From NCBI GenBank assembly GCA_031553835.1, contig JAVBKX010000016.1, positions 62,001-126,000 on the forward strand: a DNA stretch of 64,000 bases, written 5' to 3'. The notes under the pieces are model-generated. The model ran no database searches. It saw only the letters and a program-made list of their open reading frames with translations, and had not been told where the DNA came from. The DNA is from JAVBKX01 sp031553835 (GTDB lineage: Bacteria > Bacteroidota > Bacteroidia > Bacteroidales > Azobacteroidaceae). Positions 35,875 through 45,508 of the stretch are shown here, piece by piece. The position numbers and the translations under genes are program-made. How positions within the stretch are numbered: the stretch's first letter is position 1; each line of letters opens with the position of its first letter.

Positions 35875-38800
35875 TTATTTGCTCCTTTCAATTCTGAACG
35901 AATATCCCAGATTGGCATTTGCAGGGATCATGTATTCAGGTAAAGGTAATGGCCCGCAACTTGCGTTTCCGACTCCTTGTTGAATACAATCCAGATTCAA
36001 ATAAATTTCCGGTTTCCGTATTTCATTTAACTGAAAATCGTGTTTGGCATTCCAGATACTTTCGTCGGTGAAGTGCAAAGCACTGAAACCTAACCGGTCT
36101 TTGGATGATATTTTCAATCCTTGTTTGTTTTTATCGGTAATCATAATCCAACGGATGTCTTCTCTGTTACCCATACTTTGCGCACGTACATAATGTTCTT
36201 CTTCCATTCCGGTTACTGTCGTATTATATAACCCGACAAATGCAGATGTTTTTCTGTCCATATAATTTTCGTGAGGCCCGCATCCATAGTATTGAACATT
36301 TTCCAACCCTTCAGGCAATACAACTTGCAAACCTAACCGGTGGATACGTGAGGCTTCCTGAGGCGACGTGAAATTGGCATCCACATCAATTGTACCATCG
36401 CTCCAAATCACATATTTTACTAAATAAGGGATTTGTATCTCTTTTTTACTAGCTATGACAGCGGTTGCATTGGTTAATATTGTGACAGATTTTTTATCTT
36501 CAGCCAGGCTGTATGAGAAGATTTTATTTTTATTTGTAGTCGGATGATAATCGGTATCGGTATATTTGTCATTGTTGAAACTACGGTACCAATTCAGGTT
36601 AAAGCCCTTATTTTCATGAATAAATTCTTTCTCATTGTATTTTAATGACGTCATAATACCCGTAATTGGATTGAATGCAGTACTAAAATCGGCACCTTTT
36701 ATAACTAACGAGGTATTTTGATTCTCAATTTGAATGTCGGGCATCAATGTTGCATTTACAGCGACTACAGGTTGTTTTCCGTTGATGGCGAATTGTTCGG
36801 CAGCAATCACGTGGCCGGCTTTAGCCCAGGAATTATCATTTTTAAGCGTAAAATATACCTGGAGGAAATATTCGCATCCGGCTTCCAGATTTCTGTTGTA
36901 TGGAATTGAAATAATGGTTTTGTGATTAGGCGAAAGATCGATGGGAGCGAGCGTTCCCGATTCTGATTTGACGCCATCTTTAATCACTTCCCATACAATA
37001 GCAAATTCATTTAAGTTCAGGAAATCGTAGCGGTTTTCTATTTCAATTTTTCCTGTTATTACAGAAACCGGTTTGAATTTGATATACTGATATACTTTTT
37101 TTACTTCGAGCAGTTTTGCAGTCACTCTACGGTCGGGAGTCGTCAGTCCGTTACATACAAAATCGTTGTCGTTGGGTTTATCTCCGAAATCGCCTCCGTA
37201 GTAATACCGGTCTTGAGGTCCTCCATATTTTACGATGGCTTGATCTACCCAATCCCAGATACATCCTCCGATCATACGTTGCGATTGATTCTCAATATAA
37301 TCCCAGTATTCCTGCAAGTTTCCTACAGCATTGCCCATCGCATGAGCGTATTCGCATAAGTAGTATGGTTTATTGGAATTTTGTTGATCGAAAGCGGCCA
37401 TTCGCGAAACAGAAGGATACATATGGGAATCGATGTCGGCCGATTCGTTTCGTCCTTCATAATGAACAGGCCGCGAAGGATCCATTTTGCGAATCATTTG
37501 AGCCACTTCGTCAAAATTAGAACCGCCTCCACCTTCATTTCCCATAGACCAGAAAATAATTGAAGGATGGTTTTTGTCCCGTTGGATCATTCTGTCTATA
37601 CGATCTTTGAATGCAGGCAGCCACGATGGCATATCGCTGATCGAATGATTACCATGATTTTCCAAATCGGCTTCATCCATGACATACAGACCGTAGTAAT
37701 CAAACATCGCATACAGTTTGGGATGGTTGGGATAATGGCTGGTTCGGATCGTATTGAGGTTGTGCTGTTTCATCATCAATACATCCTGCAACATAGATTC
37801 AACCGGAACTGCTCTTCCATAAACCGGGTGGGTGTCGTGGCGGTTGACTCCCTTGAAAAATACTTGTTCATTGTTGATATATACCCGTTTATTTTTGATT
37901 TCTATTTTTCGGAATCCAAACTTAGATGACATGGCTTCCGTTACTTTACCTGTGTTATCCGTTAAAGTAACAATTGCTGAATACAAGTTGGGTTGCTCTG
38001 CCGACCATAAGAGAGGATGGTTTACAGTGGTTTGCAAATCATAAGTCAGTTCTTGTCCCTTTTCGAAAGCAATCGCTTGCTGTATGGCGGCGACTTCTTT
38101 TCCGGTTGCATCTTGTAATGAAATTTTCACCGTGTGAACCGCTTTATTATTCTTGTCGTAATTTTTGACAGAAACTTTTGTCTTGAATATTGCAGAACTA
38201 AAATCGGTTCCCTGAAATTCGGATTGCAACCAATAGTCGCGTACATGCACTTTTGGTGTGGCATATACATAGACATCCCGATGGATTCCACTCATGCGGA
38301 ACATGTCCTGGTCTTCGATGTAGCTGCCGTCTGTCCAGCGATATACTTCCACCGCAATCATATTGTCGCCCGGTTTCACATAATCGGTAATATTGAATTC
38401 GGAAACATTGTTTGCTCCCTGGCTGTATCCGACTTTTTTTCCGTTTATCCAAACATAAAATCCGCTATATACCCCATTGAAATGAAGGAATACTTCTTTG
38501 CCGTCCCAATCGGCGGGTAAGTTGAAATTTCTGCGATAAGATCCGACAGGATTAGGCTCTTTTTCGTTGGTGAATCCTTTTTGCGGTTCGATAAAAGGAG
38601 GATTATTTTTAAATGGATAAGTAATATTCGTATAAATGGGAGTACCGTATCCGTGCATTTCCCAATTGGCGGGAACCGGAATTTCTTTCCATGACGATAC
38701 GTCGTAATTGGTTTTGTAGAAATCTACCGGACGTTCGGAAGGCTGTTTCACCCAGTTGAATTTCCAGTTGCCATTCAACGGTAAGTACAATGAGGAAGCC

Positions 38801-39450
38801 GGTTCTTCCCAGGGAGAGGTAAAACTTTTGTCCGCTTTCAAACTTTCTACAGAAGGAAACGGAATGTATGTAACATGACCGGGTTCTTTATTGATGGCAA
38901 AAATAGTTTCATTTTCCCAATCATATTTACTGACCCGTTTTTTCTCTTTTTTAGGTGGTTTCATATTAGTGGCAACCAGTTTCCAGATTTGCGAAGAACT
39001 CGGTAATTGGTATAATTTGGCCCCGGTAGTTTCGTCGCCGGAGTATGCCAACGTCATACCGCTTGTTTTGTGGATAATGGCATACGCGCCTGTGCCGGTC
39101 ACAGTAATCTTCCATTGCCGGTTGTCATTGGTCGTAGTCGCATCCCATTGAATGACATCATTCCCATTTCCAGAAGAAATGCCGTAGTTGTCTATTCCTT
39201 TATTCACAAAAGGATTGGTGATGGAATAATATCCATTGGGAAGTTTTTCGATTTTCCACACTTGCCCCTTGCTGTTTTTCTCATTTTTAGAGAGAAAGAG
39301 GCCGGCTCCATCTTCCGGAGCGTCCAGATTGTCAATGACTAACCCGGAAGGACTTACGATTTTGTACAATAAGTCAGGGGTGATTTCTTGTGCCCAAACT
39401 GCACAACTGATAAAAAATGCAATAAAAAAAGTAGTAAGAAAATGTCTCAT
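35875..39450 (-). CDS. GH2 beta-galactosidase with N-terminal ricin-type domain
   Basis: 1191 residues with signal peptide (cut near AVWAQ). An N-terminal ricin B-like lectin domain (about residues 25-160, GKDQVWKI-type QxW repeats such as GQVWKIEKL, NRQWKITV, SQIWKLVA) precedes a full LacZ-type GH2. It includes the sugar-binding domain, Ig-like domain, TIM barrel (FKGVNRHDTHPVYGRAV) with acid/base in SMGNEGGGG (Glu639) and nucleophile in LCEYAHAMGN (Glu700), and the C-terminal Bgal_small_N domain. It would release terminal galactose in the periplasm or at the surface. It is a single-gene transcript with a -7 element at 39484-39491. Confidence 0.94.
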   Translation of the reverse strand: MRHFLTTFFIAFFISCAVWAQEITPDLLYKIVSPSGLVIDNLDAPEDGAGLFLSKNEKNSKGQVWKIEKLPNGYYSITNPFVNKGIDNYGISSGNGNDVIQWDATTTNDNRQWKITVTGTGAYAIIHKTSGMTLAYSGDETTGAKLYQLPSSSQIWKLVATNMKPPKKEKKRVSKYDWENETIFAINKEPGHVTYIPFPSVESLKADKSFTSPWEEPASSLYLPLNGNWKFNWVKQPSERPVDFYKTNYDVSSWKEIPVPANWEMHGYGTPIYTNITYPFKNNPPFIEPQKGFTNEKEPNPVGSYRRNFNLPADWDGKEVFLHFNGVYSGFYVWINGKKVGYSQGANNVSEFNITDYVKPGDNMIAVEVYRWTDGSYIEDQDMFRMSGIHRDVYVYATPKVHVRDYWLQSEFQGTDFSSAIFKTKVSVKNYDKNNKAVHTVKISLQDATGKEVAAIQQAIAFEKGQELTYDLQTTVNHPLLWSAEQPNLYSAIVTLTDNTGKVTEAMSSKFGFRKIEIKNKRVYINNEQVFFKGVNRHDTHPVYGRAVPVESMLQDVLMMKQHNLNTIRTSHYPNHPKLYAMFDYYGLYVMDEADLENHGNHSISDMPSWLPAFKDRIDRMIQRDKNHPSIIFWSMGNEGGGGSNFDEVAQMIRKMDPSRPVHYEGRNESADIDSHMYPSVSRMAAFDQQNSNKPYYLCEYAHAMGNAVGNLQEYWDYIENQSQRMIGGCIWDWVDQAIVKYGGPQDRYYYGGDFGDKPNDNDFVCNGLTTPDRRVTAKLLEVKKVYQYIKFKPVSVITGKIEIENRYDFLNLNEFAIVWEVIKDGVKSESGTLAPIDLSPNHKTIISIPYNRNLEAGCEYFLQVYFTLKNDNSWAKAGHVIAAEQFAINGKQPVVAVNATLMPDIQIENQNTSLVIKGADFSTAFNPITGIMTSLKYNEKEFIHENKGFNLNWYRSFNNDKYTDTDYHPTTNKNKIFSYSLAEDKKSVTILTNATAVIASKKEIQIPYLVKYVIWSDGTIDVDANFTSPQEASRIHRLGLQVVLPEGLENVQYYGCGPHENYMDRKTSAFVGLYNTTVTGMEEEHYVRAQSMGNREDIRWIMITDKNKQGLKISSKDRLGFSALHFTDESIWNAKHDFQLNEIRKPEIYLNLDCIQQGVGNASCGPLPLPEYMIPANANLGYSFRIERSK

Positions 39451-39483
39451 GGTTTAAAATAAATAAAAAAATATTTAGAATGC

Positions 39484-39491
39484 CAAAGGTA
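39484..39491 (-). promoter_or_regulatory. Predicted -7 element for the GH2 gene
   Basis: Minus-strand TACCTTTG matches TAnnTTTG, 34 bp upstream of the ATG. In the same 121-bp gap a near-match TATCTTAG (39536-39543, plus strand) may serve the divergent macroglobulin gene. Confidence 0.45.
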
Positions 39492-39571
39492 AGAAAAAAT
39501 TGAAGCGCTCATACCTGTGTCTGTTAAAAAAGCACTATCTTAGTCGTCGATATTAATATTAAACTCAACCT

Positions 39572-42500
39572 ATGAAACTGAAAGTTGTTGTCGCTTTTAT
39601 TTGCATGATTTTTATGACAAATATGTTATGTGCACAAAATGACGGATATACATTGCTTTGGGATAAAGTCCGGCAAAGTGAAGAGGCTTCATTGCCTCAG
39701 TCCGCAATGGAGACGGTTAATCAAATTTATCAAAAGGCTGTTAACGAGAAGAATAGTCCCGAGCTTATCAAAGCCTTGATGCATAAATTGAAATATGAAT
39801 TGGTTGTGGACAGAGATCAGGCGCCGGAAATGATGCGTGAGATTGAAAAATATACCAAAACCGTACCTGATGTAGCCGAACAATCGATGTTGCATTCTGT
39901 TTTGGCTCATCTTTATATGCAATATTATCAGGCGAATTCGTACCGGATACGTCAACGGACTCCTGTCGCTGGTTTTGTGCCTGAAGATATGCGGGAATGG
40001 ACCGGTAATATTTTTGCAGAGAAAATAGCAGAACATATTGATGCTTCAGTGGCCGGCCGGCCGGTGTTGCAAACAACGGATGTGTTGAAATACAAGGCTA
40101 TTTTGCAGGAAGGAGATGCTTCCCGGAAATTGCGCCCTACATTATACGATTTTCTGATGAATCAGGGCGTTGAATTATATGCTATGCTTGGCAACGATTG
40201 GATGTCGGGAAAAACCGCAGCCACTTCGTCGTTTTCCGACGTAAATGTACTGGCTCCGGCGGATGTCTTTGTGCAACAAATCCCGACCGATCAAGCCGGA
40301 AATTATAAATTAAAGGTGCTGAATTTATATCGTGAGTGGCTGACTTTCCGGTTGAAAGCCAATAATCCGGCTGCATTGTTGAATGTCGATTTAGACCGAC
40401 TCGAATATGCTTTTGCCAATTTGGATATCGCCGGTAAAGATGAGGTTTATGTTGCGGCGTTGCTTGCATTGAAAGATAAGTATAAGTCTTGCGATTGTTG
40501 TGTCGAAGCAATTTACCGGCTGGCCAATTATTATGCCTATCAGGCCGACAAAGAGCCGGTTGTTCCTTATCGGGAAGATGAGATAGAGGAAACTCCGGAA
40601 AAACGTTCGTTTGCGGGACAAGCCAAAGCTTATCAACTTTGTTTGGACGGAATCAAATCTTATCCTGATTATGAACGTGTCGGTTTATTGAAAAATCTGT
40701 TGAATCAATTGACTCTCTCCTCTGTCAATGTTTCTTCCGACAATACTGTATATCCGGGAAAAGAACTGGAAATAAAGGTTACCTTCGTGAATACGAAGCA
40801 ATTGACTATTGCTGTTTATAAAATCAATCAACCGGTTTCTGCGTATGCAAATGCATGGGATGCCGGGCAGTTCTATAAAACCGGAAAATTAGTTGAAACG
40901 AAAACGATACAATTGCATAATGAACATCCATATATTACGTATGATACGATTATCAAACTGAAAACGGCAGAATTGGGCTGTTATGAATATGTGGTGACCG
41001 CAGATCGCAATACCGGACAAGTAAGCAGTCAGCAATTTTCGGTGAGCAGGTTGGCTACCTTTTGCCGCGGATATTCTGAACAAAGAGAAGTGCTGGTCGT
41101 TGACCGGATTTCCGGAAAACCGGCGGAAGGCGCTACCGTCTGCGTTTATAAACAGGTGAAAAATAAGAATGTTCTTGCCGGAACATTTAAAACCGGAAAA
41201 GATGGATTGGCGACTGTTTCAAAAGATAATAATATTCATGCTTATAATGTCGTATTGGGAAACGATTCTGCTTCCATTTTGTCTCCATTGCCTTGGAGCG
41301 CTCCGTATCAACCCATGGCGGACAAAATTGAAAATTTGAGTTTATTTACCGACAGAGGTATTTATCGTCCGGGACAAACGGTTTATTTCAAGGGAATTGC
41401 GTGCAATCTGGAAAAAACAGGCTCAAAAGTATTATCCGGCAAGCAATATGTCATTGTATTGCGGGATGTCAATGGAAAAGAGGTAATGAAAAAGACCTTA
41501 AAAACGAATAAATACGGATCTTTTTCCGGAGAATTTATGTTGCCTTCGACCGGATTGACCGGATATTTCAGCATTGGTACGGAAGATTATAATCAACAGG
41601 TTTCTTTCCGGGTGGAAGAATACAAACGTCCCACATTTGACATTAGTTTTCCACCTCTGGATAAAACAGTGAAATTCGGCGATTTCGTTTCTGTGAAAGG
41701 AGAAGCAAAAACATTCTCAGGAGTGATGCTTCAATCAGCAGAGGTTAGTTATCGGGTAATTAAACGCCCGCATTGGTTCTGGCGCATCTACGGACGCGAA
41801 GAACAAGTGGCGCAAGGTACGGTGAAAACAGATGATAATGGCATGTTTACTATTTCGTTTTTGGCCGAAAAATCGTTGAATGATAAAAGCAGGAAAGATG
41901 TATATTATACCTATTCGGTAGAAGCAACAGTGATGAATGCAGCCGGAGAGACTCAAACTGCTTCTACGTCTGTTTCGGTTGGAGATAAATCCATGATATT
42001 GGCCGTTGATATTCAAAAAAATATACTTGATAAGGATAAACTGGAAGCTATTGCAGTCAAAGCAACTAATTTGAATGGCGTCAACGTAGATTGTAGCGGA
42101 CATTATGCGGTTTATCAATTAGAAGGTAATCCGGTTTTATCTAAAAATCCGAAACCTGTTGGATGGAAACAAGGCAAGCAAGTGGCTTCAGGAACATTTC
42201 ATACGAATGAAAAATTGAATCTGCAATTATTGAAACAATTGTCATCGGGTTATTACCGGATGACTGTTTCTGCTAATGACGACCAGAACCGGGAAGTAAC
42301 CGCCAAAAATGATTTTGTCTTGTATTCAGAAAAAGATAAAACGCCTCCTATAACTACTTATGAATGGTTATTGACTCCCAAAACCGAATGTGCTGTGGGA
42401 GAAAATGCCGTTATCATATACGGTTCTTCAGCAAAAACTGTGGATGTGTTGTATGATGTGTTCAAAGATGGAGAGAAATTAGAAACCAAACGTTTTATCC

Positions 42501-45472
42501 TGAATAATGAAATGAAACGTTTGGATATTCCGTTTAAAGAATCTTATGGAGAGGGAGTAACAGTTTCTTTTACATTTGTCAAAGACGAACAACTATTTAC
42601 AAACCAGGTCAATTTGACTCGCAAAAAAGAAAATAAAAAATTAGATGTAGAATTATCGGTATTCCGCGATAAGCTGTTGCCCGGACAAAAAGAAGAGTGG
42701 CGTTTGACAGTCAAAGACTCCGGCAATCCTGTTGTTGCAGAAGTATTGGCCGGGATGTATGATGCTTCGTTAGATAAAATACAGATGTATCAATGGAATT
42801 TTAATCCGTTGTGGTCTTCTGCTTCCTGGGCGCCTTATCCGCAACGCGGGATGGATTTTGAAACACGAAACGGATATTTGGCTTTTCCTCAGGAAGGTAT
42901 GGAAATTCCCAGTCTTGTATTCGATGCATTGAATTTGTTTGGTATTAATTTCTATCCGCAGACTACGCTTCGTAATGGTTTCGGAGGAATCAGAATCAAA
43001 GGAGCAGGAGGTGTAGCTGTTGACGAATCTTTTGCAATGCGCGAAAGTGCACCGGCAGCGCCGGCGATGAAAATGATGTCGGCCAATCAAGTTCAAATGG
43101 CAGACATTGCTACTGAGGGTGGACGACAAACTTCTGCAGAACAACCGGTAGCGCTTCGCCAAAATTTCAATGAAACAGCCTTTTTCTTTCCTCAATTGAT
43201 GACCAATGATGCCGGAGAAACTCAAATTTTGTTTACTGTACCCGAAAGTAATACGACCTGGAAATTTATGGCTTTGGCGCATACTCCCGATTTGAAATTC
43301 GGACAATTAGTGAAAGAAGCCGTTTCTCAAAAGAAATTGATGGTAGCGCCTAATTTGCCGCGATTTGTTCGCCATGGCGATAAAACCACCATTTCTACCA
43401 CCATTTCCAACTTGACAGAGGAAACTTTAAACGGTAATATACGGCTTGTCTTTTTTGATCCGAATACTACGAGAGAAACAATTGCTCTTGAAAATGGAGG
43501 AACCCAATTATTTACTGTTGAGGCCGGAAAAACCATTCCTGTCTCCTGGTCGTTTGAAGTGCCTTCGGGAATCGATATGACGGCTTGTAAAATTGTTGCT
43601 ACTGCCGGAAATTTCAGTGATGGAGAGCAACATTTACTGCCGGTATTGCCTAATCGGATGTTAGTAACGGAAAGTCTGCCGATGACTGTCAGGGGAAATC
43701 AGAACAAAGATTTCACACTCGAAAAATTAGCGAAAAACAAATCTGCATCCTTGGAAAATTATCGTTTGGCATTGGAATTTACTGCCAATCCTGTTTGGTA
43801 TGCCGTACAGGCGTTACCCGCCATGACCACGCCGCAAAATGATAATGCCGTGTCGTGGTTTGCTGCTTATTTCTCTAATAAATTAGCAACTTCCATTGCC
43901 AATAGCACGCCAAAAATCAAACAAATAATTGATGCATGGACAAAACAAGGCGGAACAAAAGAAACATTACTGTCTAATTTGGAAAAAAACCAGGAATTAA
44001 AAGCGGTCTTATTGGAAGAAACTCCCTGGGTATTGGAAGCGCAAAATGAAAGCGAACAAAAGCAACGCCTGGCGTTATTGTTTGACATCAATCGTTCTCA
44101 AAATCTTACATCTGCAGCAATTCAAAAATTGACCGAATTACAATTGCCCGAAGGCGGCTGGCCGTGGTTCAAAGGCATGTATCCGAATGTGTCGATGACT
44201 CAGTGGATGCTTTACGGCATGGGACATTTGAAACAATTAAATGTTACGGATGCTGATGAATTAGAAAATATACAGGAAAAGGGTGTTCGTTTTATTGATG
44301 AAAAATTCCAGGAAGAGTTTGTCCGGTTCAAAAAAACGAATCCGAAATGGAAAGAAACCCAATCGTTTTCTACTTTCCAGTTGGAATATCTTTTTGTTCG
44401 GAGTTATTATAAAAATATTCCCTTTGGAGAAGCGGATGAGGCCGTGTCTTTCTATACGAAATTAGTTGAAAAATATTGGTCTAAAAATACTTCTTTATAC
44501 ACTCGCGCCTTGGCGGCAATGCTGATGAAACGGAATGGCAACAATGAAATAGCCGGAAAAATAATCCAATCGTTGAAAGAACATGCTACCAATAAGGAAG
44601 AGTTGGGTATGTATTGGGCCAATAATTCGGCATCCGCTTTTCGCTTCCAAAGTGCGACCGCCATCCATACATTTATCATGCAGGCTTTTGCAGAAAATGG
44701 AGCTTCTGCTAAAGAAATGGATGAAATGAAAATCTGGTTGCTGAAACAAAAGCAAACGCAAGAGTGGGAGAGTGTTCCGGCTACTGTGGATGCCGTGTAT
44801 GTATTGTTGAAAACCGGAACCAACTGGTTGAATCAAAGCAATTTTCCTGAAATCAAGTGGGGCGGCAATGCAGTTGAAACTGCCGGCAGTGAAATCGGTA
44901 CCGGTTATTTGAAACAAGTGCGGACCACTTCGGAAATTACTCCTGCCATGAGTGAAATTGCTGTGTCGAATACTAATGCAGGTCCGGCCTGGGGCGCTTT
45001 GTATTGGCAGTATTATGAAAATTTGGATCAAATTACCAGTGCTAAGACCGGATTGAATGTGGAGAAAAAATTGTTTACGGAACAAATTACAGCCAATGGA
45101 AAATCGTTAATCGAAGTCACTTCTTCCCAGCCATTAAAAGTTGGCGATAAGGCGATGGTAAGGCTGACTGTACGTAACGACCGCGATATGGAATATGTTA
45201 TGTTGAAAGACATGAGAGGCGCTTGTTTCGAACCGGTCGAACAATTGTCGGGAGCGAAATGGAAAGAACAGGTGGTTTATTATCAATCCATGAAAGATGC
45301 TTCTGTGAATTTTTTCTTCGATCATTTACCCAAAGGAACTTATGTGTTTGAATATCCGTTATATGTAACACGTAGTGGAGAATATTCCAATGGCGTTACG
45401 ACCATACAATGCTTATATGCCCCGGAATTTGTTTCGCATACAGCAGGAGAGAGAGTTAATGTAAAAAATTAG
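39572..45472 (+). CDS. Alpha-2-macroglobulin family protein
   Basis: 1966 residues with a signal peptide cut near MLCAQ. The first third is helical and alpha/beta rich. The MG2 domain is at about residues 590-690 (LFTDRGIYRPGQTVYFKG), the A2M domain at about 1190-1290 (FFFPQLMTNDAGETQILFTVPESNTTWKF in two parts) and the terpenoid-like toroid begins near 1390. The CxEQ thioester motif is absent; the equivalent region reads PAMTTPQNDNAVSW. Bacterial macroglobulins are thought to trap proteases in the periplasm; without the thioester, capture would have to be non-covalent. A CoA synthetase gene follows after 36 bp. Confidence 0.93.
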   Translation: MKLKVVVAFICMIFMTNMLCAQNDGYTLLWDKVRQSEEASLPQSAMETVNQIYQKAVNEKNSPELIKALMHKLKYELVVDRDQAPEMMREIEKYTKTVPDVAEQSMLHSVLAHLYMQYYQANSYRIRQRTPVAGFVPEDMREWTGNIFAEKIAEHIDASVAGRPVLQTTDVLKYKAILQEGDASRKLRPTLYDFLMNQGVELYAMLGNDWMSGKTAATSSFSDVNVLAPADVFVQQIPTDQAGNYKLKVLNLYREWLTFRLKANNPAALLNVDLDRLEYAFANLDIAGKDEVYVAALLALKDKYKSCDCCVEAIYRLANYYAYQADKEPVVPYREDEIEETPEKRSFAGQAKAYQLCLDGIKSYPDYERVGLLKNLLNQLTLSSVNVSSDNTVYPGKELEIKVTFVNTKQLTIAVYKINQPVSAYANAWDAGQFYKTGKLVETKTIQLHNEHPYITYDTIIKLKTAELGCYEYVVTADRNTGQVSSQQFSVSRLATFCRGYSEQREVLVVDRISGKPAEGATVCVYKQVKNKNVLAGTFKTGKDGLATVSKDNNIHAYNVVLGNDSASILSPLPWSAPYQPMADKIENLSLFTDRGIYRPGQTVYFKGIACNLEKTGSKVLSGKQYVIVLRDVNGKEVMKKTLKTNKYGSFSGEFMLPSTGLTGYFSIGTEDYNQQVSFRVEEYKRPTFDISFPPLDKTVKFGDFVSVKGEAKTFSGVMLQSAEVSYRVIKRPHWFWRIYGREEQVAQGTVKTDDNGMFTISFLAEKSLNDKSRKDVYYTYSVEATVMNAAGETQTASTSVSVGDKSMILAVDIQKNILDKDKLEAIAVKATNLNGVNVDCSGHYAVYQLEGNPVLSKNPKPVGWKQGKQVASGTFHTNEKLNLQLLKQLSSGYYRMTVSANDDQNREVTAKNDFVLYSEKDKTPPITTYEWLLTPKTECAVGENAVIIYGSSAKTVDVLYDVFKDGEKLETKRFILNNEMKRLDIPFKESYGEGVTVSFTFVKDEQLFTNQVNLTRKKENKKLDVELSVFRDKLLPGQKEEWRLTVKDSGNPVVAEVLAGMYDASLDKIQMYQWNFNPLWSSASWAPYPQRGMDFETRNGYLAFPQEGMEIPSLVFDALNLFGINFYPQTTLRNGFGGIRIKGAGGVAVDESFAMRESAPAAPAMKMMSANQVQMADIATEGGRQTSAEQPVALRQNFNETAFFFPQLMTNDAGETQILFTVPESNTTWKFMALAHTPDLKFGQLVKEAVSQKKLMVAPNLPRFVRHGDKTTISTTISNLTEETLNGNIRLVFFDPNTTRETIALENGGTQLFTVEAGKTIPVSWSFEVPSGIDMTACKIVATAGNFSDGEQHLLPVLPNRMLVTESLPMTVRGNQNKDFTLEKLAKNKSASLENYRLALEFTANPVWYAVQALPAMTTPQNDNAVSWFAAYFSNKLATSIANSTPKIKQIIDAWTKQGGTKETLLSNLEKNQELKAVLLEETPWVLEAQNESEQKQRLALLFDINRSQNLTSAAIQKLTELQLPEGGWPWFKGMYPNVSMTQWMLYGMGHLKQLNVTDADELENIQEKGVRFIDEKFQEEFVRFKKTNPKWKETQSFSTFQLEYLFVRSYYKNIPFGEADEAVSFYTKLVEKYWSKNTSLYTRALAAMLMKRNGNNEIAGKIIQSLKEHATNKEELGMYWANNSASAFRFQSATAIHTFIMQAFAENGASAKEMDEMKIWLLKQKQTQEWESVPATVDAVYVLLKTGTNWLNQSNFPEIKWGGNAVETAGSEIGTGYLKQVRTTSEITPAMSEIAVSNTNAGPAWGALYWQYYENLDQITSAKTGLNVEKKLFTEQITANGKSLIEVTSSQPLKVGDKAMVRLTVRNDRDMEYVMLKDMRGACFEPVEQLSGAKWKEQVVYYQSMKDASVNFFFDHLPKGTYVFEYPLYVTRSGEYSNGVTTIQCLYAPEFVSHTAGERVNVKN

Positions 45473-45486
45473 TTGACTCCTCATTC

Positions 45487-45499
45487 TTCACTCTTAATT
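45487..45499 (-). repeat. Dispersed AATTRAGAGTGAA element
   Basis: On the minus strand AATTAAGAGTGAA matches the folA-leader copy with one difference. It ends 10 bp before the ATG of the CoA synthetase gene. Confidence 0.5.
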
Positions 45500-45508
45500 T
45501 TAATCGTC

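Noticed and set aside
44495..45085. 196-codon minus-strand frame inside the macroglobulin gene
   Set aside because: It overlaps a confident 1966-residue protein in antisense and shows no domain pattern. The same holds for the frame at 42770-43306.
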